A stretch of 64,000 nt of DNA from DASSKK01 sp035690495. Its GTDB lineage: Bacteria > Actinomycetota > Actinomycetes > Propionibacteriales > Nocardioidaceae. The position numbers and the translations under genes were made by a program. How positions within the stretch are numbered: position 1 is the first letter of the stretch; the number at the start of each line of letters is the position of its first letter. Location: positions 1-64,000 of the forward strand of contig DASSKK010000007.1 of NCBI GenBank assembly GCA_035690495.1. The letters run 5' to 3'. Of the stretch, positions 40,636 to 48,400 are shown piece by piece. Below the pieces are notes generated by a model. That model did no database searches. It had not been told where the DNA came from and worked only from the letters and a program-made list of their open reading frames with translations.

Positions 40636-42126
40636 ATGACTTTCGACGCCCAGCAGCTGGACACCGCGCTGCTGGTCGGCGCCGTCGTCATGCTCGTGGC
40701 CATCGTGGCGGTGCGCCTCTCCGTGCGCGCCGGCCTGCCCAGCCTGCTGCTGTACCTGCTCATGGGCGTGCTGCTCGGCGAGTCCGGAGTGGGGATCCGC
40801 TTCGACGATGCCGACCTGGCACACGCTCTCGGCTTCTTCGCGCTGGCGCTGATCCTCGCCGAAGGTGGACTGACCACTTCCTGGAAGGAGATCCGGCCGC
40901 AGATGCCGTTCGGCGTCGTGCTGGCCACCCTCGGCGTGGGGGTCAGCGTGGCGGTCGTGGCGGTGGGGTCTCACTACGCGTTCGGGCTGGACTGGAGACT
41001 GGCCGTGCTGCTCGGCGCGGTCACCTCCCCGACCGACGCCGCGGCCGTGTTCTCGGTGCTGCGCCGGGTGCCTCTGCCGCGCACCCTGACCGGCGCGCTC
41101 GAGGCCGAGTCCGGGCTCAACGACGCTCCGACCGCCTTGCTGGTAGCGCTGGTCAGCGCGGGTTCTGCCCTCGATCACGGGGTCGGCGGCTTCGTCGGGA
41201 TCGTCGCCTACGAGCTGCTGCTCGGCGTTGTCTGCGGCCTGATCGTCGGCTTCGGCGGCAGCTGGGTGATGCGCAGGGCCGCGCTCCCCGCGGTCGGCCT
41301 GTACCCGCTCGCCGCGCTGTCGCTGTCGATCCTGGCGTACGCCGGGGCCAGCGCCCTGCACTCGTCCGGGTTCGCCGCGGTGTACGTCGCGGCGCTGGTG
41401 CTGGGCAACTCGGACCTTCCGCACCGCAACGCCACCCGGTCGTTCTCCGAGGGCGTGGCCTGGCTGGCACAGATCGGACTGTTCGTGATGCTGGGCCTGC
41501 TCGCCTCACCCGGGCGGATCTCGTGGCAGCACGTGGTGATCGCGGTGCTCACCGGACTGCTGCTCACCGTGGTGGCCCGGCCGCTGTCGGTGGTCGCGTG
41601 CGCCTGGGCCACCAGGCTCTCGTGGCGGCAGCACGCGTTCGTGTCCTGGGCCGGCCTCCGCGGCGCGGTCCCCATCGTGCTCACCACGATCCCGCTGGCC
41701 GAGCACGTCGCGCACGCCGCCGAGCTGTTCGACATCGTGTTCGTGATGGTGGTGATCTACACCCTGCTGACCGGGCCCACGCTGCCTGTCGTGGCGCGCT
41801 GGCTCGGCGTCAGCGGCCGTCACGAACCGCGTGACCTCGACGTGGAGGCGGCCCCGCTGGAGCGGATCGCTGCCGACCTGCTGCAGATCAGCATCACCCC
41901 GGGCTCGCGGATGCACGGTGTCGAGGTGAACGAGCTGCGGCTGCCCGTCGGGGCGTCGGTCTCGCTGATCGTCAGGGACGGTCAGACACTGGTCCCGGAC
42001 CCCCGCACCGTGTTCCGCCGCGGTGACGACGTACTCGTGGTGACCCCGCGCAAGGTGCGCGAGGCCGCCGAGCAGCGGTTGCGCGACGTGTCCCGGCGCG
42101 GCCGGCTGGCGCACTGGCTGGACTGA
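40636..42126 (+). CDS. K+/H+ antiporter (CPA1/NhaP2 type) with RCK_C domain
   Basis: A 496-residue transporter with 12-13 membrane helices (residues 8-395) of the monovalent cation:proton antiporter family; the ion-site helices contain LGAVTSPTDAAAVFSVL and LEAESGLNDAPTALLVALV. The C-terminal cytoplasmic RCK_C/TrkA_C domain (about 415-485, SRMHGVEVNELRLPVGASVS) normally senses ligands. It exports K+ or Na+ against H+. ATG at 40636 with GAGGTGG upstream; a GTG two codons earlier is possible. Confidence 0.9.
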   Translation: MTFDAQQLDTALLVGAVVMLVAIVAVRLSVRAGLPSLLLYLLMGVLLGESGVGIRFDDADLAHALGFFALALILAEGGLTTSWKEIRPQMPFGVVLATLGVGVSVAVVAVGSHYAFGLDWRLAVLLGAVTSPTDAAAVFSVLRRVPLPRTLTGALEAESGLNDAPTALLVALVSAGSALDHGVGGFVGIVAYELLLGVVCGLIVGFGGSWVMRRAALPAVGLYPLAALSLSILAYAGASALHSSGFAAVYVAALVLGNSDLPHRNATRSFSEGVAWLAQIGLFVMLGLLASPGRISWQHVVIAVLTGLLLTVVARPLSVVACAWATRLSWRQHAFVSWAGLRGAVPIVLTTIPLAEHVAHAAELFDIVFVMVVIYTLLTGPTLPVVARWLGVSGRHEPRDLDVEAAPLERIAADLLQISITPGSRMHGVEVNELRLPVGASVSLIVRDGQTLVPDPRTVFRRGDDVLVVTPRKVREAAEQRLRDVSRRGRLAHWLD

Positions 42127-42129
42127 TCC

Positions 42130-42684
42130 TCAGCCCTCGGAACCGTCGGAGGAAGGAGAGCTCGAAGCGCCGGTGCAGACCTTCTCCTTCTGCGTGAACT
42201 CGATCGACTTCGGCGCCTTCTTCAGCCCACGGAAGTCGTTGCCGACGATCACGTCGATGCCGGGGCCGAGGCTCTTCTTGCGGACCTTGATCAGAGTGGT
42301 CTTGCCGAACTGCTCGCCGACCAGCTTCGCGGCCGGATCGTCCTTGATGGTGGTCCACACCTGTACGAACCGCAGCTTCACGCTGTTGGGGGCATTGCCC
42401 ACCTCGCCACGGCGGAAGCCCCTCTTGACGAGCCCGCCCATCGTGTCGCCGGCCAGTCCCGAGCGGTGGCCGCCGTTGTAGACCGAGACCCGGATGTCCT
42501 TCGTGCGCAGCCGGTGCTTCTTGACCACGGTGTGAGTGCTACAGGTGGGTGAGGCGGACGCATCGGGCTCGCTCGTGGTGTCGATCGGGGCGAACAGCGC
42601 GTGGTAGCCGACCACGAGGGCCACCACCAGGATCCCGCACAGCACGAGCAGCGTCACCGCCGTGGTGAGGTGTCGTCGAAGCAC
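42130..42684 (-). CDS. LytR_C domain protein, membrane-anchored
   Basis: A 184-residue protein: an N-terminal transmembrane helix (TTAVTLLVLCGILVVALVVG) and an exterior LytR C-terminal-like domain. The latter shows IRVSVYNGGHRSGLAGDTMG, the pattern of this domain in cell-wall LytR/CpsA/Psr proteins (here without the catalytic half), and VEVIVGNDFRG-like PGIDVIVGNDFRGL. Cys residues near 48 and 170 may form a disulfide. It likely acts at the cell wall. Its stop is 4 bases from the antiporter stop (convergent). Confidence 0.85.
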   Translation of the reverse strand: MLRRHLTTAVTLLVLCGILVVALVVGYHALFAPIDTTSEPDASASPTCSTHTVVKKHRLRTKDIRVSVYNGGHRSGLAGDTMGGLVKRGFRRGEVGNAPNSVKLRFVQVWTTIKDDPAAKLVGEQFGKTTLIKVRKKSLGPGIDVIVGNDFRGLKKAPKSIEFTQKEKVCTGASSSPSSDGSEG

Positions 42685-42690
42685 GATCGC

Positions 42691-42993
42691 TCAGCCTGCC
42701 ATCACATGGACGCGTGCGTGAAGGACGTGCCGCTGCTGGAGGGCAGCGCGCAGCGCCCGATGCAGGCCGTCCTCGAGGTACAGGTCTCCGTCCCACTCGA
42801 CGACGTGGGCGAACAGGTCACCGAAGAACGTCGAGTCCTCGTCCAGCAGCGTGGCCAGCTGCAGGGTGTCCTTGGTGGTGACCAGCTCGTCGAGGCGCAC
42901 CTGGCGGGGCGGCAGGGTCGCCCACTCCTTGGCATCCAGCCCGTGCTCGGGGTACGGCCTGCCGGCACCGACGCGCTTGAAGATCACGAGCAC
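42691..42993 (-). CDS. Conserved actinobacterial protein (ParB-like fold suspected)
   Basis: A 100-residue protein with the family pattern RVGAGRPYPEHGLDAKEW, PPRQVRLDELVTTKDTLQL and GDLYLEDGLHRALRAALQQR. The last segment resembles the DGxHR helix of ParB/sulfiredoxin-fold proteins. It ends 6 bases from the LytR_C gene on the same strand, so the two are likely co-transcribed. Some databases call the family VapB; the ribbon-helix-helix expected of that name is not visible, so no function is claimed. Start is one of several GTG/TTG codons. Confidence 0.7.
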   Translation of the reverse strand: MLVIFKRVGAGRPYPEHGLDAKEWATLPPRQVRLDELVTTKDTLQLATLLDEDSTFFGDLFAHVVEWDGDLYLEDGLHRALRAALQQRHVLHARVHVMAG

Positions 42994-43021
42994 CAAGCAT
43001 AGGCGGGCACGCAGGCGTGCC

Positions 43022-43357
43022 TCACACCTTGGCGTGCCGTGCGGGCAGGCTGACCAGGAACGCGACGAAGACCACCAGCCCGAACACCACGCTGTGCGGG
43101 CGGGGGTGTGCGCCCGCCACCAGCAGCAGCGCGAGCGCGAACAGCGTCATCTCCACACCCAGTCGCGCCGGGTCCGGGAGCCTGCCCGTGGCACGGGGCG
43201 CGAGCCATCGACCCCAGACGAACGCAGCCAGTGCAGGCAGCCCGACCGCCAGCACGATCGCGATCGCCAGCGGATCCACCAAGAACCATCCGCCCCACCC
43301 GAACGCGACGAGGAGGCCGAGCTCTGCGAGGAAGCGGACGGCGAGAAGTGCACCCAT
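43022..43357 (-). CDS. YrdB-like (DUF2568) membrane protein
   Basis: A 111-residue protein with four transmembrane helices; the first half carries the family pattern VRFLAELGLLVAFGWGGWFL and DPLAIAIVLAVGLPALAAFV followed by WGRWLAPRA. Members are small membrane proteins of unknown role. Stand-alone, convergent with nothing; divergent start near the toroid gene. Confidence 0.82.
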   Translation of the reverse strand: MGALLAVRFLAELGLLVAFGWGGWFLVDPLAIAIVLAVGLPALAAFVWGRWLAPRATGRLPDPARLGVEMTLFALALLLVAGAHPRPHSVVFGLVVFVAFLVSLPARHAKV

Positions 43358-43449
43358 GCACCCATCCTCTCGCAGCGCGGAGCCCGGCCGGGCGACGGGT
43401 TCGACGTACAGGAAGCCGATCGTCCGGAATCGCCGCTAGCGTTCCGTGG

Positions 43450-44409
43450 ATGGATATGGATCTCACCAGCTGGCTCCTCGACGCCGATCCCGCGATCCGG
43501 TGGCAGGTCCTCCGCGACGTGGTGGACGCACCGACGACCGAGGTGGCCGCAGAGCGGGCGCACGTTGCGGAAACGGGTTGGGGCAAGCGGCTTCTCGACC
43601 TCCAGGAGGACGGGCAGTGGGCCGGTGGCGCCTGCTTCCCGAGCCGCGACTGGCGACCACGCGGGCCGGTGGTGGGCGACCCGGAGGCCCAGCCCTGGAC
43701 CGCGACGCTGCCCACCCTGCGGCTGCTTCGCGAATTCGGTATCGATCCGGCCGCACCCGCCGTACGTGCCGCGGTGGACGGCGTACGCGACCGGTGCAGG
43801 TGGGAGTACGCCGGGGAGCCGTTCTTCGAGGGCGAGGTCGAGCCGTGCATCAACGGCGGCGCCGTCGCGGTCGGCGCGTACTTCGGCGAAGACGTCGACG
43901 GCATCATCGCACGGCTACTCGGCGAGCAGCTCGAGGACGGCGGATGGAACTGCGAGGCCGAGAACGGGTCGACCAGGTCGTCTTTCCACACCACGATCTG
44001 CGTGCTGGACGGGCTGTGGGAGTACGAGCGCGCCGGCGGGGCCAACGCGGTCGCGGAAGCTCGCCGGCGCGGTGAGGAGTATCTGCTGTCACGCAGCCTG
44101 TTCCGACGAGCGAGCACGGGTGAGGTCGCGGACAGGGACTGGCTCCAGTTCTCGTTCCCGGTGCAGTGGTACTACGACGTCCTTCGCGCGCTCGACTACT
44201 TCCGTTCGGTCGGTGGAACCCCTGACGAGCGGCTGTCCGAAGCCATGGAGCACCTCCGCTCCAAACAGCAGCCTGACGGCAGCTGGCTGCTGGAGAACAC
44301 CCATCCGGGTCTCGTGCACTTCGAGATGGAGGCCGGCGACGGCAAGCCGAGCCGCTGGAACACGCTGCGAGCGCTTCGCGTGCTGCGCTGGTGCGAGTGC
44401 GTCAAGTGA
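43450..44409 (+). CDS. Prenyltransferase/squalene-cyclase-like alpha-toroid protein
   Basis: A 319-residue alpha/alpha-toroid protein with repeats of the type found in terpene cyclases and prenyltransferases: LLDLQEDGQWAGG, LGEQLEDGGWNCEAENG and LRSKQQPDGSWLLENT (Q/D-G-x-W elements). The catalytic DxDD of squalene-hopene cyclase is not seen, and the protein is half the cyclase length, so it is a single-domain relative. Cys, His and Trp in NCEAENGSTRSSFHTT may bind metal or ligand. ATG at 43450. Substrate unknown. Confidence 0.75.
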   Translation: MDMDLTSWLLDADPAIRWQVLRDVVDAPTTEVAAERAHVAETGWGKRLLDLQEDGQWAGGACFPSRDWRPRGPVVGDPEAQPWTATLPTLRLLREFGIDPAAPAVRAAVDGVRDRCRWEYAGEPFFEGEVEPCINGGAVAVGAYFGEDVDGIIARLLGEQLEDGGWNCEAENGSTRSSFHTTICVLDGLWEYERAGGANAVAEARRRGEEYLLSRSLFRRASTGEVADRDWLQFSFPVQWYYDVLRALDYFRSVGGTPDERLSEAMEHLRSKQQPDGSWLLENTHPGLVHFEMEAGDGKPSRWNTLRALRVLRWCECVK

Positions 44410-44464
44410 TCGAACGCCTCCGGGATGACCCGAGACATCGTGTGGCGGAGCGCTGCTCACGCCG

Positions 44465-44552
44465 TGGCGGAGGATAGGGGATTCGAACCCCTGAGGGCTT
44501 GCACCCAACCCGCTTTCCAAGCGAGCGCCATAGGCCACTAGGCGAATCCTCC
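44465..44552 (-). tRNA. tRNA-Ser (anticodon GGA)
   Basis: Read on the minus strand: acceptor GGAGGAT (44552-44546) pairs with ATCCTCC (44475-44469), discriminator G and an encoded CCA (44467-44465). The anticodon loop TTGGAAA holds GGA; long variable arm; T-arm GGGGTTCGAATCCCC. It reads UCC and UCU, completing the serine set with the UGA, CGA and GCU tRNAs in this window. Confidence 0.96.
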
Positions 44553-44639
44553 GCCGCAGAGGCTACCGGTCGGTCGGAGCGTTGCTGAAATCGGCGCTGA
44601 GGCCTGGGTTGGGGCCGGCTACGTGCCTCCCCTACACTC

Positions 44640-44740
44640 GCACCCAACCCCCCGTGCGGCGGCATCTCGCCCAACTCCCCCAGGGCCGGAAGGCAGCAAG
44701 GGTCAGCGGGCTCTGCCGGGTGCGCGGGGGGCCTCATGCT
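44640..44740 (+). ncRNA. ffs: Signal recognition particle RNA (4.5S-type)
   Basis: Contains the universal SRP tetraloop domain GGCCGGAAGGCAGCAAGGGT. Long complementary flanks (CCCCCCGTGC at 44648 against GCGCGGGGGG at 44722) make the short hairpin typical of actinobacterial SRP RNA. It binds Ffh for co-translational targeting. Ends are approximate. Placement before dnaX and near tRNA-Ser is the classical arrangement. Confidence 0.9.
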
Positions 44741-44770
44741 CCCCGGCTCGCTGGGCGACTGTCACCGGCG

Positions 44771-46714
44771 ATGGTTAGGGTTTCGGGTGTGGACCCAGCC
44801 GACCCCGTCGCCAGCGCCACTCCCTCGGGCCCCGTCGAAGGACCGCTGGCGCTGTATCGCCGCTACCGCCCCGAGACGTTCGCCGAGGTCATCGGCCAAG
44901 ATCACGTCACCGGGCCGCTGCAGGCTGCGTTGGCCAACAACCGGGTGCACCATGCCTACCTGTTCTCCGGCCCGCGCGGCTGCGGCAAGACCACCAGCGC
45001 CCGGATCCTCGCACGCTGCCTGAACTGCGAGCAGGGCCCGACCGACACGCCCTGCGGCAAGTGCCGCTCGTGCGAGGACCTGGCCCGCGGCGGTCCCGGC
45101 TCGATCGACGTCATCGAGATCGACGCGGCCAGTCACGGGGGCGTCGACGACGCGCGCGATCTGCGGGAGCGCGCGTTCTTCGCGCCGGTCGCCAGCCGCT
45201 ACAAGGTCTACATCATCGACGAGGCGCACATGGTGTCCACGCAGGGCTTCAACGCCCTGCTCAAGCTCGTCGAGGAGCCACCTGAGCACCTCAAGTTCGT
45301 GTTCGCGACCACGGAGCCGGAGAAGGTGATCGGCACCATCAAGTCGCGCACCCACCACTACCCGTTCCGACTGATCCCGCCGCGGGTGCTGTCCGACTAC
45401 CTGCGCGAGCTGTGCGCGCTGGAGGGAGTCGCGGTCGAGCCGGCGGCACTCCCGCTGGTGGTGCGCGCGGGTGCGGGCTCCGCTCGGGACGCGTTGTCGG
45501 TGCTCGACCAGCTGATCGGCGGCGCCGGGCCCCAGGGCGTCACCTACGACTTGGCGACCGGCCTGCTCGGCTACACGCCGGACACACTGCTGGACGAGGT
45601 CGTCGACGCGTTCGCCGCCGCCGACGGCGCCACCGTGTTCGGCGCGGTCGACAAGGTGATCGAGACCGGACAGGACCCGCGCCGGTTCACCGAGGACCTG
45701 CTGCGCCGGCTTCGCGACCTGGTGATCATCTCCGCGGTCCCCGAGGCCTCCACGACCGGGCTGATCGACGTACCCGAGGACCAGGCCGAGCGACTCAACG
45801 CCCAGGCGGCACGCTTCGGGCGGGCGGACCTGACACGAGCCGCGGACCTGGTCGCCGCCGGGCTCACCGAGCTGAAGGGCGCCACCGCTCCCCGGCTGCT
45901 GCTCGAGCTCATCTGTGCCCGGGTGCTGCTGCCGGGCGCCGACCACGACACCGGCGGCATGATGGCGCGGCTGGACCGCCTGGAGAAGCGGATGGCGATT
46001 GCGAGCACGCCCTCGCCGCCGCACCCGGCCCCTGACCCCCCGAGCCCCACCAAGCCGGCGCCAGAGCCACCCAGACCCCCTGTCGAGCCCTCGCCGCAAC
46101 CGCCCGAGCCGGGTCCCACGCCGCAGCCCGAGCCGAGTCCCACGCCTCAGCCCCAGCCTGAGCCCCCTGAGCCTGCACCCGCGCCTGCCTCAGCCGGGTC
46201 CGGACTCGGACTGGTCGACGTACGCCGCCTGTGGCCGGAGGTCATCGAGGCGGCGAAGTACAAGCGCCGGCTGACCTGGATGCTGCTCAGCGAGCACGCC
46301 CAGGTGCTCTCGGTCGATGACGGGGCGCTCACTGTCGGCTTCGACAACCCGGGAGCACGCGACTCGTTCGTCAAGGGGGGCAGCGACGAGATCCTGCGCC
46401 AGGTGCTCATCGACCTCGTCGGCCAGGACTGGCGGATCGAGACGGCCGTCGACCTCGGTGTGCGGACCGGTGCCAACCCCGAGCTGCAACCACGCACGGT
46501 GCGGCCGGCGGTCCGCGAGCCCGAGCCGACCCCACAGCCCGAGGCCGCCACGCCGGTCCAGCCGACCGCCCCTCCTCCGTCACAGCCGGCTGACACCGGG
46601 AACGGCGGCGCGGACCGCGACGACCGCGACGCCGACGACCAGGGTGTCGCCGGGACGGAGCTGCTGGAGCGCGAGCTGGGCGCCAGCATCATCGAGCAGA
46701 TCGAGCATGACTGA
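44771..46714 (+). CDS. dnaX: DNA polymerase III subunit gamma/tau
   Basis: Clamp-loader ATPase. The N-terminal AAA+ domain has Walker A GPRGCGKTTSARIL (about residue 58), the zinc-binding CLNCEQGPTDTPCGKCRSC, Walker B IIDEAHMVS, sensor region TEPEKVIGTIKSRTHHYPFR and arginine finger. After residue 415 comes a Pro/Glu/Gln linker of about 60 residues, then a tau-like domain (LVDVRRLWPEVIEAAKYKRR). Length from ATG 44771 is 647 residues; a GTG six codons later is an alternative start. Confidence 0.93.
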   Translation: MVRVSGVDPADPVASATPSGPVEGPLALYRRYRPETFAEVIGQDHVTGPLQAALANNRVHHAYLFSGPRGCGKTTSARILARCLNCEQGPTDTPCGKCRSCEDLARGGPGSIDVIEIDAASHGGVDDARDLRERAFFAPVASRYKVYIIDEAHMVSTQGFNALLKLVEEPPEHLKFVFATTEPEKVIGTIKSRTHHYPFRLIPPRVLSDYLRELCALEGVAVEPAALPLVVRAGAGSARDALSVLDQLIGGAGPQGVTYDLATGLLGYTPDTLLDEVVDAFAAADGATVFGAVDKVIETGQDPRRFTEDLLRRLRDLVIISAVPEASTTGLIDVPEDQAERLNAQAARFGRADLTRAADLVAAGLTELKGATAPRLLLELICARVLLPGADHDTGGMMARLDRLEKRMAIASTPSPPHPAPDPPSPTKPAPEPPRPPVEPSPQPPEPGPTPQPEPSPTPQPQPEPPEPAPAPASAGSGLGLVDVRRLWPEVIEAAKYKRRLTWMLLSEHAQVLSVDDGALTVGFDNPGARDSFVKGGSDEILRQVLIDLVGQDWRIETAVDLGVRTGANPELQPRTVRPAVREPEPTPQPEAATPVQPTAPPPSQPADTGNGGADRDDRDADDQGVAGTELLERELGASIIEQIEHD

Positions 46715-46737
46715 ACCCAACCGGAAGGTAGCCAGAG

Positions 46738-47160
46738 ATGACGCAGGGCAACGAGGAACCCGGCGGGGTCAACCCGTTCGGCCTAGGCGGGGCGGAGGGG
46801 GGCGACGCCGGCGGGTTCGACGTGAACGCGCTCATGCAGCAGGCGCAGGCCATGCAGCAGCAGATGATGCAGGCCCAGAACGAGCTGGGCGAGGCGAGTG
46901 TGGACGGCACCGTCGGCGACGGCCTCGTGACCGTGACGGTGAACGGCACCGGAGAGCTGAAGGGCGTCAGGATCCGCAAGGGGTCCTTCGACCCGGAGGA
47001 CACCGAGGACCTGGAGGACCTGATCGTCGCGGCCTACCGGGACGCCAAGTCCAAGGCCGACGCCCTTGCGGCCGAGAAGCTGGGTCCTCTCGCATCCGGG
47101 CTCGGCGGAGCCGGCGGCGAGTTCGATTCGGGCAGCCCGGGCCTGCCACCGGGCTTCTAG
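46738..47160 (+). CDS. YbaB/EbfC nucleoid-associated protein
   Basis: A 140-residue DNA-binding protein of the YbaB/EbfC family, which coats the nucleoid. The core (about residues 30-115) has the helical Gln/Met region ALMQQAQAMQQQMMQAQNEL and the sheet VTVTVNGTGELKGVRI then EDLIVAAYRDAKSKADA; the N- and C-terminal tails are Gly-rich. Located between dnaX and recR, as in most bacteria. Confidence 0.93.
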   Translation: MTQGNEEPGGVNPFGLGGAEGGDAGGFDVNALMQQAQAMQQQMMQAQNELGEASVDGTVGDGLVTVTVNGTGELKGVRIRKGSFDPEDTEDLEDLIVAAYRDAKSKADALAAEKLGPLASGLGGAGGEFDSGSPGLPPGF

Positions 47161-47168
47161 GGCCGTTG

Positions 47169-47768
47169 ATGTACGAAGGTGTCGTCCAGGACCTCATCGA
47201 CGAGCTGGGCCGGCTGCCCGGGGTGGGGCCCAAGAGCGCGCAGCGGATCGCGTTCCACCTGCTTGCCGCCGACGCGACCGATGTACGCCGTCTCGCGGAG
47301 GTTCTCGTCGAGGTCAAGGACCGGGTGAAGTTCTGCTCGATGTGCGGCAACGTCGCCGAGGAGGAGACGTGCCGGATCTGTCGGGACCCGCGGCGCGACG
47401 GCGCGGTGATCTGCGTGGTGGAGGAGCCCAAGGACGTCGTCGCGATCGAGCGGACCCGCGAGTTCCGCGGCCGCTACCACGTGCTCGGCGGAGCGATCTC
47501 CCCGATCGAGGGGGTAGGGCCCGACGAGTTGCGGATCCGGGAGCTGATGACCCGGCTCGCCGATGGGACGGTCACTGAGGTGATCCTGGCGACCGACCCG
47601 AACCTCGAGGGGGAGGCGACTGCGACCTACCTCACGCGGCTGCTCAAGCCCATGGGGTTGCGCGTGACGCGACTTGCGAGTGGACTTCCGGTAGGAGGAG
47701 ACCTCGAGTACGCCGACGAGGTGACCCTCGGACGCGCATTCGAAGGGAGACGAGCAGTCGATGACTGA
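47169..47768 (+). CDS. recR: Recombination mediator RecR
   Basis: Works with RecF and RecO to load RecA at gaps. The 199-residue protein has the helix-hairpin-helix LIDELGRLPGVGPKSAQRIA, the four-Cys zinc finger CSMCGNVAEEETCRICRD and the Toprim region VVEEPKDVVAIERTREFRGR with the C-terminal LASGLPVGGDLEYADEVTLG. ATG at 47169, 8 bases after the ybaB stop; overlaps the next gene by 8 bases. Confidence 0.95.
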   Translation: MYEGVVQDLIDELGRLPGVGPKSAQRIAFHLLAADATDVRRLAEVLVEVKDRVKFCSMCGNVAEEETCRICRDPRRDGAVICVVEEPKDVVAIERTREFRGRYHVLGGAISPIEGVGPDELRIRELMTRLADGTVTEVILATDPNLEGEATATYLTRLLKPMGLRVTRLASGLPVGGDLEYADEVTLGRAFEGRRAVDD

Positions 47769-48351
47769 GAACCGAAGCGAGCTGGAGGACTTCGCCCAGC
47801 AGATCGCCGACCAGGTGGAGAGCTTTCTTCTGGCGCTGCAGGCGATCGCCCGCGGTGACGCCACCGGCGGCCGCGCCGTGTCGCTGCTGCTCCTCGAGGT
47901 CAGCCAGGTGCTGCTGGCCGGGGGGCGGCTGGGCGTGCACACCGACTTCACCCCTGCCGAGAAGTACGAACCCGACGCCGGCCCCGACCCCGACGTGGAC
48001 GCGATGCGGCTGCGGCTGGCGGTGCTGCTGGAGAGCGTCGACGCCTACAGCGAGGTGTTCGACCCGTACGTCGACCCGCCCGAGATGGTCTCCTCGCTGC
48101 TGTCGGACGACCTGACCAGCATCGCCACCGCTCTCGCGCACGGCATGCGGCACTACCGCGCCGGCCGGGTCAGCGAGGCGCTGTGGTGGTGGCAGTTCTC
48201 CTATGTGTCGTCGTGGGGGAACGAGGCCAGCGGCGTACTCCGGGCGCTGCAGTCGGTGGTCGCGCACGACCGGCTGGACGCGGAGTTCGAGAGCGAGCAG
48301 GAGCAGATGGCGGCCGCCGACGAGCTGCTGGAGACGGCCGAGCCGGCGTAG
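47761..48351 (+). CDS. DUF5063 protein
   Basis: A 196-residue acidic, helical protein of DUF5063, which commonly follows recR in actinobacteria. Segments such as VSLLLLEVSQVLLAGGRLGV, EVFDPYVDPPEMVSSLLSDD and WWWQFSYVSSWGNEASGVLR match the family. Start overlaps recR. Function unknown; the gene order dnaX-ybaB-recR-DUF5063 suggests a DNA-repair-linked role. Confidence 0.85.
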   Translation: MTENRSELEDFAQQIADQVESFLLALQAIARGDATGGRAVSLLLLEVSQVLLAGGRLGVHTDFTPAEKYEPDAGPDPDVDAMRLRLAVLLESVDAYSEVFDPYVDPPEMVSSLLSDDLTSIATALAHGMRHYRAGRVSEALWWWQFSYVSSWGNEASGVLRALQSVVAHDRLDAEFESEQEQMAAADELLETAEPA

Positions 48352-48400
48352 TCGGTAGACTCGACGCGCCGAATCCGTCTCGAGCTAGAACAGGTACGCC

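Noticed and set aside
42691..42993. Naming the protein a VapB antitoxin
   Set aside because: No DNA-binding ribbon or toxin gene is adjacent; the visible pattern fits a ParB-like fold better, so only a neutral description is given.
48352..48400. A lysine riboswitch before lysC
   Set aside because: The gap before the start is only 49 bases, too short for an L-box aptamer; only a TAGACT promoter-like hexamer is visible.
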